From Gordonia sp. (in: high G+C Gram-positive bacteria) (GTDB lineage: Bacteria > Actinomycetota > Actinomycetes > Mycobacteriales > Mycobacteriaceae): DNA of 5,801 nt. The DNA lies in contig JASLJL010000074.1 of NCBI GenBank assembly GCA_030152405.1, positions 1-5,801 on the forward strand, given 5' to 3'. Below, in pieces: positions 1 through 5,801 of the stretch (within the stretch, counting starts at the first letter, position 1; each line of letters begins with the position of its first letter). Both the position numbers and the translations under genes were made by a program. Below the pieces are notes generated by a model. The model saw only the letters and a program-made list of their open reading frames with translations, had not been told where the DNA came from and did no database searches.

Positions 1-34
1 CCGGCGTCGGTGGAGACGCCCGCCGGAATCGCCG

Positions 35-67
35 GGGCAGGCCCGCACCAGCCGCGGGCCGGTGCCC
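35..67 (+). terminator. Terminator-like hairpin left of the fadE5 promoter
   Basis: GGCCCGC (40-46) pairs perfectly with GCGGGCC (54-60) around a 7-nt loop. The stem is extended by GGGCA (35-39) with TGCCC (63-67) across a 2-nt bulge, giving 12 base pairs almost all G-C. The following stretch is only weakly T-rich and ends in TTTT (77-80), so this is at best a poor intrinsic terminator. High-GC actinobacterial terminators often lack a strong U tract. It would end transcription of a gene lying left of the window and insulate the fadE5 promoter. The direction is an inference: the opposite side of the stem has no T-rich tail. Confidence 0.4.
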
Positions 68-91
68 TGTTGGTCGCTTTTCGCCGATCTG

Positions 92-120
92 TTGGCAGCT
101 AACTGAATCGCGAGTAACAT
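92..120 (+). promoter_or_regulatory. Predicted SigA-type promoter of fadE5
   Basis: A -35 box TTGGCA (92-97, 5 of 6 to TTGACA) and a -10 box TAACAT (115-120, 4 of 6 to TATAAT) are separated by exactly 17 bp. This is the best match I see upstream of fadE5. It predicts transcription starting near base 127 and a leader of about 105 nt. The -10 box overlaps one arm of an inverted repeat (114-132), which suggests repression. The assignment rests on consensus similarity only. Confidence 0.55.
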
Positions 121-132
121 CGGCTAAGTTAC
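114..132. promoter_or_regulatory. Candidate operator: GTAAC-N9-GTTAC inverted repeat over the -10 box
   Basis: GTAAC (114-118) and GTTAC (128-132) form a perfect 5-bp inverted repeat with a 9-bp spacer. The left arm lies in the predicted -10 box and the right arm spans the predicted start of transcription. The hexamer CGAGTA also occurs on both sides (111-116 and 136-141), 25 bp apart. A repressor bound here would block RNA polymerase, as TetR-family regulators commonly do at fatty-acid degradation genes of this order. I do not recognise the motif as that of a specific known regulator. The short arms could also arise by chance. Confidence 0.4.
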
Positions 133-138
133 CGACGA

Positions 139-160
139 GTAGCCGCTAGGGCGGTACTAC
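139..160 (+). other. Hairpin in the predicted fadE5 leader
   Basis: GTAGCCGC (139-146) pairs with GCGG (151-154) and CTAC (157-160) around the 4-nt loop TAGG. Two unpaired bases (155-156) form a bulge, giving 8 base pairs in all. It lies about a dozen bases after the predicted transcription start. A second, weaker stem, GACCA/TGGTC (174-178 with 184-188, 5-nt loop), follows it. It could stabilise the transcript or take part in control, or be chance in GC-rich DNA. No known riboswitch class is recognisable. Confidence 0.3.
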
Positions 161-162
161 GC

Positions 163-211
163 AGGCTGGACCAGACCAGAACGTGGTCACCCACCAAGGC
201 TGGACCGCACC
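163..211 (+). repeat. Near-identical direct repeat in the fadE5 leader
   Basis: AGGCTGGACCAGACC (163-177) recurs as AGGCTGGACCGCACC (197-211). The first ten bases are identical and 13 of 15 match overall, and the copies start 34 bp apart. Both lie between the predicted promoter and the ribosome binding site. They may be a protein-binding or RNA element, or the trace of a small local duplication. Nothing in the sequence decides between these. Confidence 0.5.
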
Positions 212-216
212 ATCTC

Positions 217-223
217 AGGGAGA
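217..223 (+). promoter_or_regulatory. Ribosome binding site of fadE5
   Basis: AGGGAGA lies 8 nt before the ATG at 232, a purine-rich Shine-Dalgarno sequence at ideal spacing. Together with the conserved [11 protein letters not shown]-terminus it fixes the fadE5 start. Confidence 0.75.
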
Positions 224-231
224 CAGAAGAC

Positions 232-2058
232 ATGGGGCATTACAAGAGCAACGTTCGTGACCTGGAGTTCAACCTTTTCGAGGTCCTCGACCTCGAGAAG
301 CCGCTGAGCGAAGGTACGTGGGGCGACCTCGACGCCGACACCGTCAAGAACATGCTCAGCGAGGTCGCGCGGCTCGCCGAGGGACCGCTGGGCGAGTCCT
401 ACGCCGACGCCGACCGCAACCCGCCGGTCTTCGATCCGGAGACCCACGAGGCCACCCTCCCCGAGTCCTTCAAGAAGTCCTTCAAGGCGATGTGGGACGC
501 CGAGTGGTACCGCATGGGCCTGAGCGAGGAGATCGGCGGCGTGCCGGTGCCCCGGTCGGTCGTGTGGGCCATCGCCGAGATGATGCTGGGTGCGCAGCCC
601 GCCGCCTTCATGTACCAGGCAGGCCCGTCGTTCGCGGACGTGTTCTTCAAGAACGGCACCGACGAGCAGAAGAAGTGGGCCGAGACCTGCGTCGAGCGCG
701 GCTGGGGCGCCACCATGGTCCTCACCGAGCCGGACGCCGGTTCCGACGTGGGCGCGGGCACCACCAAGGCCACCCTGCAGGAAGACGGCACCTGGCACAT
801 CGAGGGCGTGAAGCGCTTCATCACCTCGGCCGACCAGGACATGACCGAGAACATCTTCCACCTCGTCCTCGCACGCCCCGAAGGCGCCGGACCCGGCACC
901 AAGGGCCTGTCGCTGTTCTTCGTGCCGAAGTTCCACTTCGACCACGAGACCGGCGAACTGCAGGACCGCAACGGCGCGTTCGTCACCAACGTCGAGCACA
1001 AGATGGGCATCAAGGCCTCGGCCACGTGCGAGGTCAGCTTCGGCCTGCACGGCACCCCGGCCAAGGGCTGGCTCGTCGGCGAGGTCCACTCGGGCATCGC
1101 GCAGATGTTCGACGTCATCGAGCACGCTCGCATGATGGTCGGCACCAAGGCCATCTCGACGCTGTCGACCGGCTATCTGAACGCTCTCGAGTACGCCAAG
1201 GAGCGCGTGCAGGGCGCCGACCTGACGCAGATGATGGACAAGGCCGCACCGCGTGTCACCATCACCCACCACCCGGACGTCCGCCGTGCGCTGCTCACGC
1301 AGAAGTCGTACGCCGAGGGCCTGCGCGCGGTGTACCTGTACACAGCGTCACACCAGGACCCGGAGGCCGCCGCGATCGTCTCCGGCGCGGACGCCGAGCT
1401 GGCCCACAAGGTCAACGACCTACTGCTCCCGATTGTCAAGGGCGTCGGCTCCGAGCGCGCCTACGAGAAGCTGACCGAGTCGCTGCAGACTCTCGGCGGC
1501 TCGGGCTTCCTGCAGGACTACCCGATCGAGCAGTACATCCGCGACTCGAAGATCGACTCGCTGTACGAGGGCACCACCGCCATCCAGGCGCAGGACTTCT
1601 TCTTCCGCAAGATCATCCGCGACAAGGGCCAGGCACTGGCTCACGTCGCGGGCCAGATCCAGCAGTTCATCGACAACGGTGAGGGCTTCGACGACGAGCG
1701 CGCACTGCTCAAGACGGCCCTCGAGGACGTCCAGGGCATGGCCGCCAAGCTCACCGGCTGGCTGATGGCCGCTCAGGAGGACCCGAAGCAGCTGTACCTG
1801 GTCGGCACCGCCTCGGTCCGCTTCCTCATGTCGGTCGGCGACCTGGTCATCGGCTGGCTCCTGCTCCGCCAGGCAGTCGTCGCCGCAGCGGCTCTCGCGA
1901 ACGGCGCCTCGGGCGACGACGTCGCGTTCTACCAGGGCAAGATCGCCTCGGCGACGTTCTTCGCGAAGAACATGCTGCCGCAGCTCACCGCGGTGCGCCA
2001 CATCGTCGAGAACAACGTCGACAACGACCTCATGGAACTCGACGAAGCAGCTTTCTGA
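232..2058 (+). CDS. fadE5: FadE5-type acyl-CoA dehydrogenase
   Basis: This is a flavoprotein of the acyl-CoA dehydrogenase family. It should catalyse FAD-dependent alpha,beta-dehydrogenation of fatty acyl-CoA, the first step of beta-oxidation, in the cytoplasm. At 608 aa it belongs to the long, roughly 600-residue class rather than the usual 380-400. It is very close to mycobacterial FadE5 (about 611 aa) from the N-terminal HYKSNVRD to the C-terminal MELDEAAF. Approximate order: N-terminal extension (1-40), helical domain (40-160), beta domain with the FAD/substrate loop LTEPDAGSD (164-172), second helical domain with LQTLGGSGF (418-426), and the extra C-terminal helical domain (from about 470). 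The expected catalytic base is E446 in LYEGTTAIQ, matching the catalytic glutamate known in mycobacterial FadE5. That family accepts a broad range of chain lengths; for this protein that is inference. The frame is intact with no missing motif. The gene stands alone, with its own promoter and terminator. Confidence 0.95.
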   Translation: MGHYKSNVRDLEFNLFEVLDLEKPLSEGTWGDLDADTVKNMLSEVARLAEGPLGESYADADRNPPVFDPETHEATLPESFKKSFKAMWDAEWYRMGLSEEIGGVPVPRSVVWAIAEMMLGAQPAAFMYQAGPSFADVFFKNGTDEQKKWAETCVERGWGATMVLTEPDAGSDVGAGTTKATLQEDGTWHIEGVKRFITSADQDMTENIFHLVLARPEGAGPGTKGLSLFFVPKFHFDHETGELQDRNGAFVTNVEHKMGIKASATCEVSFGLHGTPAKGWLVGEVHSGIAQMFDVIEHARMMVGTKAISTLSTGYLNALEYAKERVQGADLTQMMDKAAPRVTITHHPDVRRALLTQKSYAEGLRAVYLYTASHQDPEAAAIVSGADAELAHKVNDLLLPIVKGVGSERAYEKLTESLQTLGGSGFLQDYPIEQYIRDSKIDSLYEGTTAIQAQDFFFRKIIRDKGQALAHVAGQIQQFIDNGEGFDDERALLKTALEDVQGMAAKLTGWLMAAQEDPKQLYLVGTASVRFLMSVGDLVIGWLLLRQAVVAAAALANGASGDDVAFYQGKIASATFFAKNMLPQLTAVRHIVENNVDNDLMELDEAAF

Positions 2059-2080
2059 TCAAGTCCTCACCAGCTTGATC
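2057..2080 (+). repeat. Small inverted repeat at the fadE5 stop codon
   Basis: GATCAAG (2057-2063) and CTTGATC (2074-2080) are perfect 7-bp arms around a 10-nt loop. The left arm starts inside the TGA stop codon. No T-run follows, so it is not itself a terminator. It could form a 3'-end stem in the fadE5 mRNA just before the main terminator hairpin. Confidence 0.5.
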
Positions 2081-2090
2081 TGAAGAAGAG

Positions 2091-2124
2091 GGACCCCGCC
2101 GACTCATGTCGGCGGGGTCCTTTT
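2091..2124 (+). terminator. Strong intrinsic terminator of fadE5, possibly bidirectional
   Basis: GGACCCCGCCGAC (2091-2103) pairs perfectly over 13 bp with GTCGGCGGGGTCC (2108-2120) around the tetraloop TCAT, and is followed directly by TTTT (2121-2124). This is a textbook rho-independent terminator 32 nt after the fadE5 stop. Read from the other strand, the stem is followed by CTCTTCTTC, which is moderately U-rich, and lies 61 nt beyond the stop codon of the ATPase gene. It may therefore also end the importer operon. I see no other good hairpin in the gap 2059-2181. Confidence 0.88.
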
Positions 2125-2181
2125 CACATTGGCGACGTTTTCCGGCACCAGGACCGAGAACGTCTCCAAGGTTCTGTCGGA

Positions 2182-3597
2182 TCAGGTCGCTACGGCCTCC
2201 ACTTCACTTGCCGCTCCGCGTCGGACCTCGACTGTGCGGTGCGCGATGTCGGCGGCGACCGTCCGGTCGTGTGTCACGAACACATAAGCCGTGCCGTGAT
2301 CGCGCTGCAGCCGCGCCAAGATGTCGAGGACGGTCGCCTGCGACACCACGTCGAGCGCCGACACCGCTTCGTCGAGCACCACGATCGCCGGTCGAGAGGC
2401 GACCGCCCGAGCGATCGCCACGCGTTGGCTCTGCCCTCCGGACAGCTCGTTCGGGTACCGATCGGCGAACTCCCGACCGAGTCCCACGTCGTCGAGAGCG
2501 TCGCGCACACGGTCGGCGCGCTGATCGGTAGTGAGCCCCAGCGACGGATGCAGCGACTCGGCGACGATCCGCTGCACGGTCCATCTCGGATCGAGGGCGG
2601 TGAACGGATTCTGTGCGACGAGCTGCACACGTCCCCGTGCGTCGACAGTTCCCGAATCAGGCGACGTCAGCCCGACGAGCACCCGAGCGAGCGTCGACTT
2701 CCCCGAGCCGGACGGACCGACGACGGCGACTGTCTCGCCACGATGCAGCGACAAGTCGACGGCGTCGAGCGCGGTCACCACGCCGAATCGCTTGCTCAGC
2801 GACGTCGCAGAGAGCACCTCCTTCCGTGGCTCCGGAACCGGCGCGGGCCGACGTCCGCCCGGAATCGCCGCGCGCAACGCCTTGCCCGCCGAACTCGACG
2901 GTGACGACACGAGCCGATCGGGAGTCGACGACTCGACCACGCGGCCGCCGTCGAGCACCACGACGCGGTCCGCACGACGTTCGACGACGGTCAGGTCGTG
3001 CGTCACGAGCAGGAGCCCGGAGTCGCCGCCCACCTGGGACGTCAACGTGTCGAGCACCTGGTCGGCGACTTCGGCGTCGAGTGCACTCGTCGGTTCGTCG
3101 GCGACGATGAGGCCCGGCCGTCCCGCCAGCGCCATCGCGATCAGGACTCGCTGACGCTGGCCGCCCGACACCTCGTGCGGATAGCGCTTCAGGAAGTCCG
3201 GCGACAGTCCCACCTCACTCAGACGAGCCCCGGCTTCGCGTTCGGTGTCCGCTGATCCGGAGTGCCGCAACGCCTCCCGGACCTGCACCCCGATCCGCCG
3301 CACCGGGTTGAGAGAGCTGCCCGGGTCCTGCGGCACGTAGCCGATCCGATGACCTCTGACAGTGCGCCATCTCTTCGATCCGGGAGCGGGCAGATCCGTG
3401 TCCCCCAGGCGCAGACGCTGCGCAGTGACGTGCACGTCTTGCCGATGAAGACCGAGGACGGTCCGCGCGAGAGTCGATTTGCCGCTGCCCGACGCTCCCA
3501 CGACGGCGACCGTCTCCCCGGGCTCCACCCGGAGATCGACGCCGGCGAGTACCGGCGTCCGTCCGATCGTCACATCGAGTCCGGATATCTCAAGCAC
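2182..3597 (-). CDS. ABC importer ATPase with two fused nucleotide-binding domains (Dpp/Opp type)
   Basis: This 471-aa cytoplasmic protein should power the importer encoded just upstream. It contains two complete ATPase domains in tandem, equivalent to DppD and DppF. Domain 1: Walker A GASGSGKST (34-42), Q-loop Q90, signature VSGGQ (143-147), Walker B LIVADEPT (163-170), switch H200. Domain 2: Walker A GPSGSGKST (294-302), Q-loop Q329, signature LSGGQ (385-389), Walker B ending LDE (408-410), switch H443. Both sites look catalytically intact. The linker (about 236-262) keeps a piece resembling the start of the oligopeptide-transporter C-terminal extension (LRAAIPGG), but the rest of that extension and its cysteine cluster are absent. 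The protein is therefore shorter than typical fused relatives of about 530-600 aa. The start is GTG at 3595-3597, preceded by GGAGAG (3602-3607), and it overlaps the permease gene by 8 nt. The cargo is unknown. Confidence 0.92.
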   Translation of the reverse strand: MLEISGLDVTIGRTPVLAGVDLRVEPGETVAVVGASGSGKSTLARTVLGLHRQDVHVTAQRLRLGDTDLPAPGSKRWRTVRGHRIGYVPQDPGSSLNPVRRIGVQVREALRHSGSADTEREAGARLSEVGLSPDFLKRYPHEVSGGQRQRVLIAMALAGRPGLIVADEPTSALDAEVADQVLDTLTSQVGGDSGLLLVTHDLTVVERRADRVVVLDGGRVVESSTPDRLVSSPSSSAGKALRAAIPGGRRPAPVPEPRKEVLSATSLSKRFGVVTALDAVDLSLHRGETVAVVGPSGSGKSTLARVLVGLTSPDSGTVDARGRVQLVAQNPFTALDPRWTVQRIVAESLHPSLGLTTDQRADRVRDALDDVGLGREFADRYPNELSGGQSQRVAIARAVASRPAIVVLDEAVSALDVVSQATVLDILARLQRDHGTAYVFVTHDRTVAADIAHRTVEVRRGAASEVEAVAT

Positions 3598-4447
3598 GGC
3601 TCTCTCCGATCACGCGGGACAGTCGGTAGGCGGCGAGGACGACAGCGGTGATCACCGCGGCGGGCGCCAGTGTGAGCCACCAGGAGTCGGCGAGGAACGC
3701 GCGCCCGTCGGCCACCATCGCGCCCCACTCGGGGGCGGGCGGCGGAGGTCCGAAACCGAGGAAGCCGAGGGCTGCGACCGCGAGCACCGCCTGCCCGAAC
3801 TCCACGGATGCGACGGCTGCGGCCGTCGGCCACAGATGCGGCAGGATGTGGCGCGTGATGACTGTCGGCCGTCGCCAACCGCTGACGGTCGCGGCTTCGA
3901 CGAACGGGACCGACCGGAGTTGCTGGGTCCGCGCCCGGAGCACTCGGGACGCCCCGGCCACCCCGGCGATGCCGACGGCGACGCCCAGTACGAGGGTCCC
4001 TCCGCCGGTCGCCGCGATCACCGTCATCGACAGCAGGAGTGCGGGGACCGCGAGCAGCACGTCCACGAGCCGCATACCGACTCGGTCCGTCCACCCGCCG
4101 ACGTAGCCCGTCGTCACTCCGATCACGATCCCGCCTGCGATCGCGACCCCGACGGCGGCGAGCGCGGCCGTCAATGACGCACCGGTTCCGTGCACGACTC
4201 GGGTGAACACATCGCGACCGAGCTGATCGGTCCCGAACGGGTGATCGAGAGACGGCGCCTGCAGACGGTCCGCTGGAGCCACTGCGAGCGGATCACCACT
4301 GGTCAAGAGACCGGGAGCGACGGCGGCCAGCACCGCGAGCAGCAGGACTGCCCCGGCCACGACGACACTCACCCTCGGACGCCCCAGCCGGCGCACCCAC
4401 GGCGGCACCGCTCTGTTCCGGAGCGTCACTCCGACGACTCCCGTCAC
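3590..4447 (-). CDS. ABC importer permease, DppC/OppC type
   Basis: This 285-aa inner-membrane protein should form half of the translocation channel with the DppB-type partner. It has the family features: a first membrane segment (about 26-48), the conserved FGTDQLGRDVFTRVVHG after it (71-87), several further hydrophobic segments, and the cytoplasmic EAA loop starting EAATVSGWRRP (184-194) that couples to the ATPase. LGFLGFGPPPPAPEWG (227-242) and a last membrane segment (about 258-275) follow. Length is normal for the family. The start is GTG at 4445-4447, overlapping the partner's stop by 4 nt (GTGA), with GGAG (4454-4457) 6 nt upstream on the coding strand. The downstream ATPase start lies inside its final codons. 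The family is certain, but sequence alone does not separate peptide from nickel or other cargo. Confidence 0.92.
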   Translation of the reverse strand: MTGVVGVTLRNRAVPPWVRRLGRPRVSVVVAGAVLLLAVLAAVAPGLLTSGDPLAVAPADRLQAPSLDHPFGTDQLGRDVFTRVVHGTGASLTAALAAVGVAIAGGIVIGVTTGYVGGWTDRVGMRLVDVLLAVPALLLSMTVIAATGGGTLVLGVAVGIAGVAGASRVLRARTQQLRSVPFVEAATVSGWRRPTVITRHILPHLWPTAAAVASVEFGQAVLAVAALGFLGFGPPPPAPEWGAMVADGRAFLADSWWLTLAPAAVITAVVLAAYRLSRVIGESRA

Positions 4448-5394
4448 GACAGGCTCCGAGCACGCGGATCGACGAGCGGACCGACGACGTCGACGATCGC
4501 GGTGACGATCACGAAGATCACCGCCGACACCACGACCGTCGCGAGCATCACCGGTCCGTCGTGGGCGGCGACCGCCTGCTGGGTGAGTCGCCCCAGACCC
4601 GCACGGGAGAACACCGTCTCCACCACCACGGCGCCCGCCAACGCGGAACCGACCAGCACTCCGAGAGCCGACAGAGTCGGCAATGCCGCGGCAGGCGCCA
4701 CATGGCGCAGATGAACGCTCAGGTCCGACGCTCCGCCTGCCCGTGCGACGTCGACATACGGCTGAGCCGCGGCTTCCCGCATGCCGGATGCCATGAGCTG
4801 GCCGAGATAACCGGCGATCGGAACGGCGAGCGTCACGGCCGGCAGCACGGCCGACGCCGCAGTGCGGTCACCGAAGCCGGGGAGCACTCCGAGCCCGAAC
4901 GCGAACACCTGGATCAAGACCAGACCGACCGCGAAGGTCGGCAGCGACACCAGCACAGACGGGACCTGCCCGACCACGCGCGCCACGATCCCGGTCGGCC
5001 GGTACGTCGCGACGAACGCCAGGGCGAACGCGACGACTGCTCCCAGCGCCAGTGCCGAGGCGGCGAGGACCGCCGTCGACGGGAACGCGTCGAGCAACGT
5101 GGTGGTGACGGGGCGGCCCGTCACCAGCGAGGTGCCCCAGTCGCCGCGGACGAAGTCCCCGACCGCCGACAGGTACTGCTGCCACAGCGGTCGGTCGAGC
5201 CCGTACTGCGCGCGCAGCGCAGCGAGAGTGGCAGGCGACGGCGGAGCCCCGCCGGAGTCGGCGTCGGCCGCGAGCGAGACCGGATCGCCCGGAAGCACCC
5301 GCAACACGAGGAAGACGAGAGTGAAGACCGCCCAGACGACGGCGACGCCCGCCACCACGCGAGATCCGACCCGACGCGCCAACGTCCCCGTCAT
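4444..5394 (-). CDS. ABC importer permease, DppB/OppB type
   Basis: This 316-aa inner-membrane permease is the first channel subunit. It shows the hallmarks of the DppB group: an N-terminal membrane segment (about 12-32) running into LRVLPGDPV (31-39), the periplasmic segment YGLDRPLWQQYL (64-75) and RGDWGTSL (83-90), and further hydrophobic stretches near 108-130, 143-168, 183-200, 240-262 and 283-306. The coupling loop is PYVDVARAGGAS (212-223), followed by VVVETVFSRAGLGRL (256-270) and a C-terminal DPR (309-311). Its ATG overlaps the stop codon of the binding-protein gene by 4 nt (ATGA). No clear Shine-Dalgarno sequence precedes it, which suggests reinitiation after the upstream gene. It overlaps the DppC-type gene by 4 nt. 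Confidence 0.93.
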   Translation of the reverse strand: MTGTLARRVGSRVVAGVAVVWAVFTLVFLVLRVLPGDPVSLAADADSGGAPPSPATLAALRAQYGLDRPLWQQYLSAVGDFVRGDWGTSLVTGRPVTTTLLDAFPSTAVLAASALALGAVVAFALAFVATYRPTGIVARVVGQVPSVLVSLPTFAVGLVLIQVFAFGLGVLPGFGDRTAASAVLPAVTLAVPIAGYLGQLMASGMREAAAQPYVDVARAGGASDLSVHLRHVAPAAALPTLSALGVLVGSALAGAVVVETVFSRAGLGRLTQQAVAAHDGPVMLATVVVSAVIFVIVTAIVDVVGPLVDPRARSLS

Positions 5395-5801
5395 GAGTCC
5401 GTGTCTGGGTACTGCAGACGCAGGACTCCGGACGCATCGAAACCGATTCCACCGAATCCCGGCGCGACGGCCGCCACCTGCGACAACTCGACCACCGGAA
5501 TCGCATACCCGGCCTCGATCAACCGCGTCTGCAGAGTGTCGACGAGACGCAGACGTTCCGCGCGATCTGCGACTCCCGCCTGCTCGGTCAGCAGGGGATC
5601 GATCCGAGGATCGAACCCGCGTCGCGAATAGTTCGTGCCCTCGAAGCCCAGCCGCGACCGCAGGATGTCCGGGTCGGCGCGGGTGACGTTGTAGTACACC
5701 GCGTCGAAATCGCCTGCCTTACGCCTGGACAGGAAGTCGTCGTTCGACAACGCCGTGATCGTCAGATCGATGCCGACGGCAGCCAGTTGGCGCTGGACCA
5801 G
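5391..5801 (-). CDS. ABC importer substrate-binding protein, family 5 (C-terminal part, gene runs off the window)
   Basis: The frame is open from the right edge of the window to a TGA at 5391-5393, giving 136 residues with no start inside; a TTG at 5748-5750 is internal. The fragment fits the C-terminal lobe of family 5 (oligopeptide/dipeptide/nickel) extracytoplasmic binding proteins. It opens with LVQRQLAAVGIDLTI, typical of the strand-helix unit in this lobe. FDAVYYNVTRADPDILRS and the usual stretch on acidic and arginine-rich helices (DPRIDPLLTEQAG, AERLRLVDTLQTRL) follow, then AIPVVELSQVAAVAPGF near the end. It should be a secreted, probably lipid-anchored protein that captures the cargo, but the signal peptide and most of the binding pocket lie outside the window. 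It is the first of the four importer genes seen here, and its stop overlaps the DppB-type start by 4 nt. Confidence 0.85.
   Translation of the reverse strand: MVQRQLAAVGIDLTITALSNDDFLSRRKAGDFDAVYYNVTRADPDILRSRLGFEGTNYSRRGFDPRIDPLLTEQAGVADRAERLRLVDTLQTRLIEAGYAIPVVELSQVAAVAPGFGGIGFDASGVLRLQYPDTDS

Noticed and set aside
1..102. Plus-strand frame open from the left edge to TAA at 100-102 (possible end of an upstream gene)
   Set aside because: It would read through the hairpin at 35-67 and into the -35 box. The peptide (Pro/Ala/Gly rich) resembles nothing I recognise. It cannot be excluded without sequence to the left.
1..120. Minus-strand frame from an ATG at 118-120 open to the left edge (40 codons), a possible divergent gene
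   Set aside because: There is no Shine-Dalgarno sequence before the ATG, the start would sit in the predicted -10 box of fadE5, and the peptide shows no family features. More sequence to the left would decide it.
187..1272. Long minus-strand open frame of 361 codons opposite fadE5
   Set aside because: It lies antisense to a well-conserved gene and its composition (His, Gly, Val, Leu, Arg rich) is what GC-rich third positions produce in the complementary frame. No domain is recognisable.
318..1682. 454-codon plus-strand frame inside fadE5
   Set aside because: It is a second-frame shadow, extremely Arg/Pro/Gly/His rich, fully contained in the real gene and without any recognisable motif.
1420..2001. 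Minus-strand 193-codon frame opposite the 3' part of fadE5
   Set aside because: It is antisense to a conserved domain, has no family resemblance and no ribosome binding context I could credit.
4561..5631. 356-codon plus-strand frame opposite the DppB-type permease and binding-protein genes
   Set aside because: It is highly charged and Arg-rich, typical of the complement of hydrophobic membrane protein genes, and crosses two well-supported minus-strand genes.
2182..5801. A novel defence, toxin-antitoxin or biosynthetic system
   Set aside because: Every gene in this part matches a standard component of a peptide/nickel-family ABC importer in canonical order; no unexplained protein is left over.
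1..5801. tRNA or rRNA genes, insertion sequences, CRISPR repeats
   Set aside because: Nothing with the repeat spacing, terminal inverted repeats, transposase motifs or tRNA-like arms was seen by reading both strands. Only three short gaps are non-coding.

Overview
The window is high-GC bacterial DNA with strong G/C preference at third codon positions. The first gene is very similar, from its first residues to its last, to mycobacterial FadE5-type acyl-CoA dehydrogenase as I recall that sequence. This points to an actinobacterium of the order Mycobacteriales (Gordonia, Rhodococcus, Williamsia, Nocardia and Mycobacterium are all possible). The genus cannot be fixed from this sequence alone.

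Layout. Bases 1-231 are non-coding as far as I can tell. They hold a terminator-like hairpin (35-67), a good sigma70/SigA-type promoter (92-120), an inverted repeat over its -10 box (114-132), and a leader of about 105 nt with a hairpin and a near-duplicated 15-mer. A complete fadE5-like gene follows at 232-2058 (+). The gap 2059-2181 contains a small inverted repeat next to the fadE5 stop codon and a perfect 13-bp terminator hairpin. From 2182 to the right edge, everything is one minus-strand operon for an ABC importer of the peptide/nickel (PepT/Opp/Dpp) family. In transcription order it runs: substrate-binding protein (only its C-terminal 136 residues are in the window), DppB-type permease, DppC-type permease, and a single protein carrying two fused ATPase domains. 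All three junctions are overlaps of 4, 4 and 8 nt, so translation is probably coupled.

How the genes work together. The four importer genes make a complete transporter: an extracytoplasmic binding protein, a heterodimeric channel, and one polypeptide supplying both nucleotide-binding domains. The cargo cannot be read from the sequence; a peptide is the default guess for the family. FadE5 performs the first oxidation of fatty acid beta-oxidation. It is convergent with the importer operon and probably shares only the terminator region with it, so no functional link is implied.

I found no undescribed system, mobile element, CRISPR array or RNA gene. The points most worth a second look are the fadE5 control region and the compact fused ATPase.
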